Assembly (NCBI GenBank): GCA_015655975.1
Contig: DVEP01000039.1
Span: 1-60,259, forward strand
Direction of reading: 5' to 3'
DNA length: 60,259 bases
From: Eubacterium sp.
GTDB lineage: Bacteria > Bacillota > Clostridia > Oscillospirales > Acutalibacteraceae
Part shown: positions 60,168 through 60,259 of the stretch, piece by piece
Position numbering within the stretch: position 1 is the first letter of the stretch
How the letters are laid out: each line of letters starts with the position of its first letter
Position numbers and translations under genes: made by a program
The notes under the pieces: generated by a model
Told to the model about the DNA's origin: nothing
Databases searched by the model: none
Seen by the model: only the letters and a program-made list of their open reading frames with translations

Positions 60168-60259
60168 AAGGCAACCACCTGCTATGCAGGTGGAAAAGAA
60201 AAAGCTTAAGCGAGGAAAGAAGTGACAAAATAAAAACACCTTGATATATTTAGGAATGG
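60168..60259 (+). mobile_element. Possible left end of an IS200/IS605-type element at the window edge
   Basis: CCACCTGC and GCAGGTGG (60175-60193) form a perfect 8-bp hairpin with a 3-base loop, followed by the palindrome GCTTAAGC (60204-60211). An ATGG, possibly the start of a gene, lies at the very end (60256). Subterminal hairpins ahead of a small transposase gene are the mark of IS200/IS605 elements, but the coding part is outside the window. Confidence 0.33.

Overview
The window reads as chromosomal DNA of a low-GC, spore-forming member of the Clostridia, most likely an Oscillospirales/Ruminococcaceae-type gut anaerobe. This is inferred from the AT-rich base composition, the spoIIAA-spoIIAB-sigF operon, GerW, a SigH-like sigma factor, a T-box in front of valS, and wall proteins ending in PDTG sorting signals. 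No species is claimed.

Layout. 1-102: apparent right end of an IS3-type element. 179-3923 (minus): a glycerol-3-phosphate module, glpP followed by a glpA-like/FAD oxidoreductase/DUF1667 operon, with a promoter and terminator-like hairpin between them. 3998-6896 (minus): csoR and a copper ATPase with an extra CopZ-like domain; a CsoR-type operator fills the promoter spacer. 7012-11144 (minus): MATE pump, two tRNA-Ser genes, a zinc-ribbon protein, a sigma factor and ychF. 11415-15869 (plus): ilvB-ilvN-leuC-leuD and an unknown gene. 16226-19821: two secreted sortase-type wall proteins, the first broken by a one-base frameshift. 19892-21046 (minus): a CDF metal exporter. 21194-33118 (plus): flavoprotein, ruvCAB, an rRNA-type methyltransferase, the ECF energizing module with truA, a propeller protein, cvpA, a CDP-alcohol phosphatidyltransferase and a ClpE-like ATPase. 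33441-33912: five tRNAs (Gly, Arg, His, Gln, Lys). 34060-44587 (plus): lipoprotein plus two-component system, DUF1385-prmC, site-2 protease, scpA-scpB, DUF2953-gerW-dacF and an rRNA pseudouridine synthase. 44739-47884: a three-gene soluble biotin carboxyl-transfer system. 47991-49452: accessory patch with an interrupted small membrane-protein gene, a DUF2798-like/MarR operon under a 34-bp palindrome, and possible mobile-element debris. 49687-52127: epimerase, HAD phosphatase, a GC-rich structured RNA candidate and a DUF1292 gene. 52256-53025: a promoter-to-terminator unit of about 740 nt with no long ORF and nested helices. 53057-58568: T-box-valS-folC and the spoIIA operon. 58685-60100: cardiolipin synthase. 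The right edge carries a hairpin resembling the end of an IS200/IS605-type element.

The best candidate for something undescribed is the large noncoding RNA at 52290-53025. Its 3' half folds by eye into an outer stem, an inner stem and three enclosed hairpins. Other items worth attention: the internal CopZ start inside copA, the dacF ribosome binding site buried in a terminator, the GlpP leader, the second structured RNA near 51631-51780, and the two interrupted genes at 16400 and 48009. All calls were made by reading the sequence; no searches or folding programs were run.
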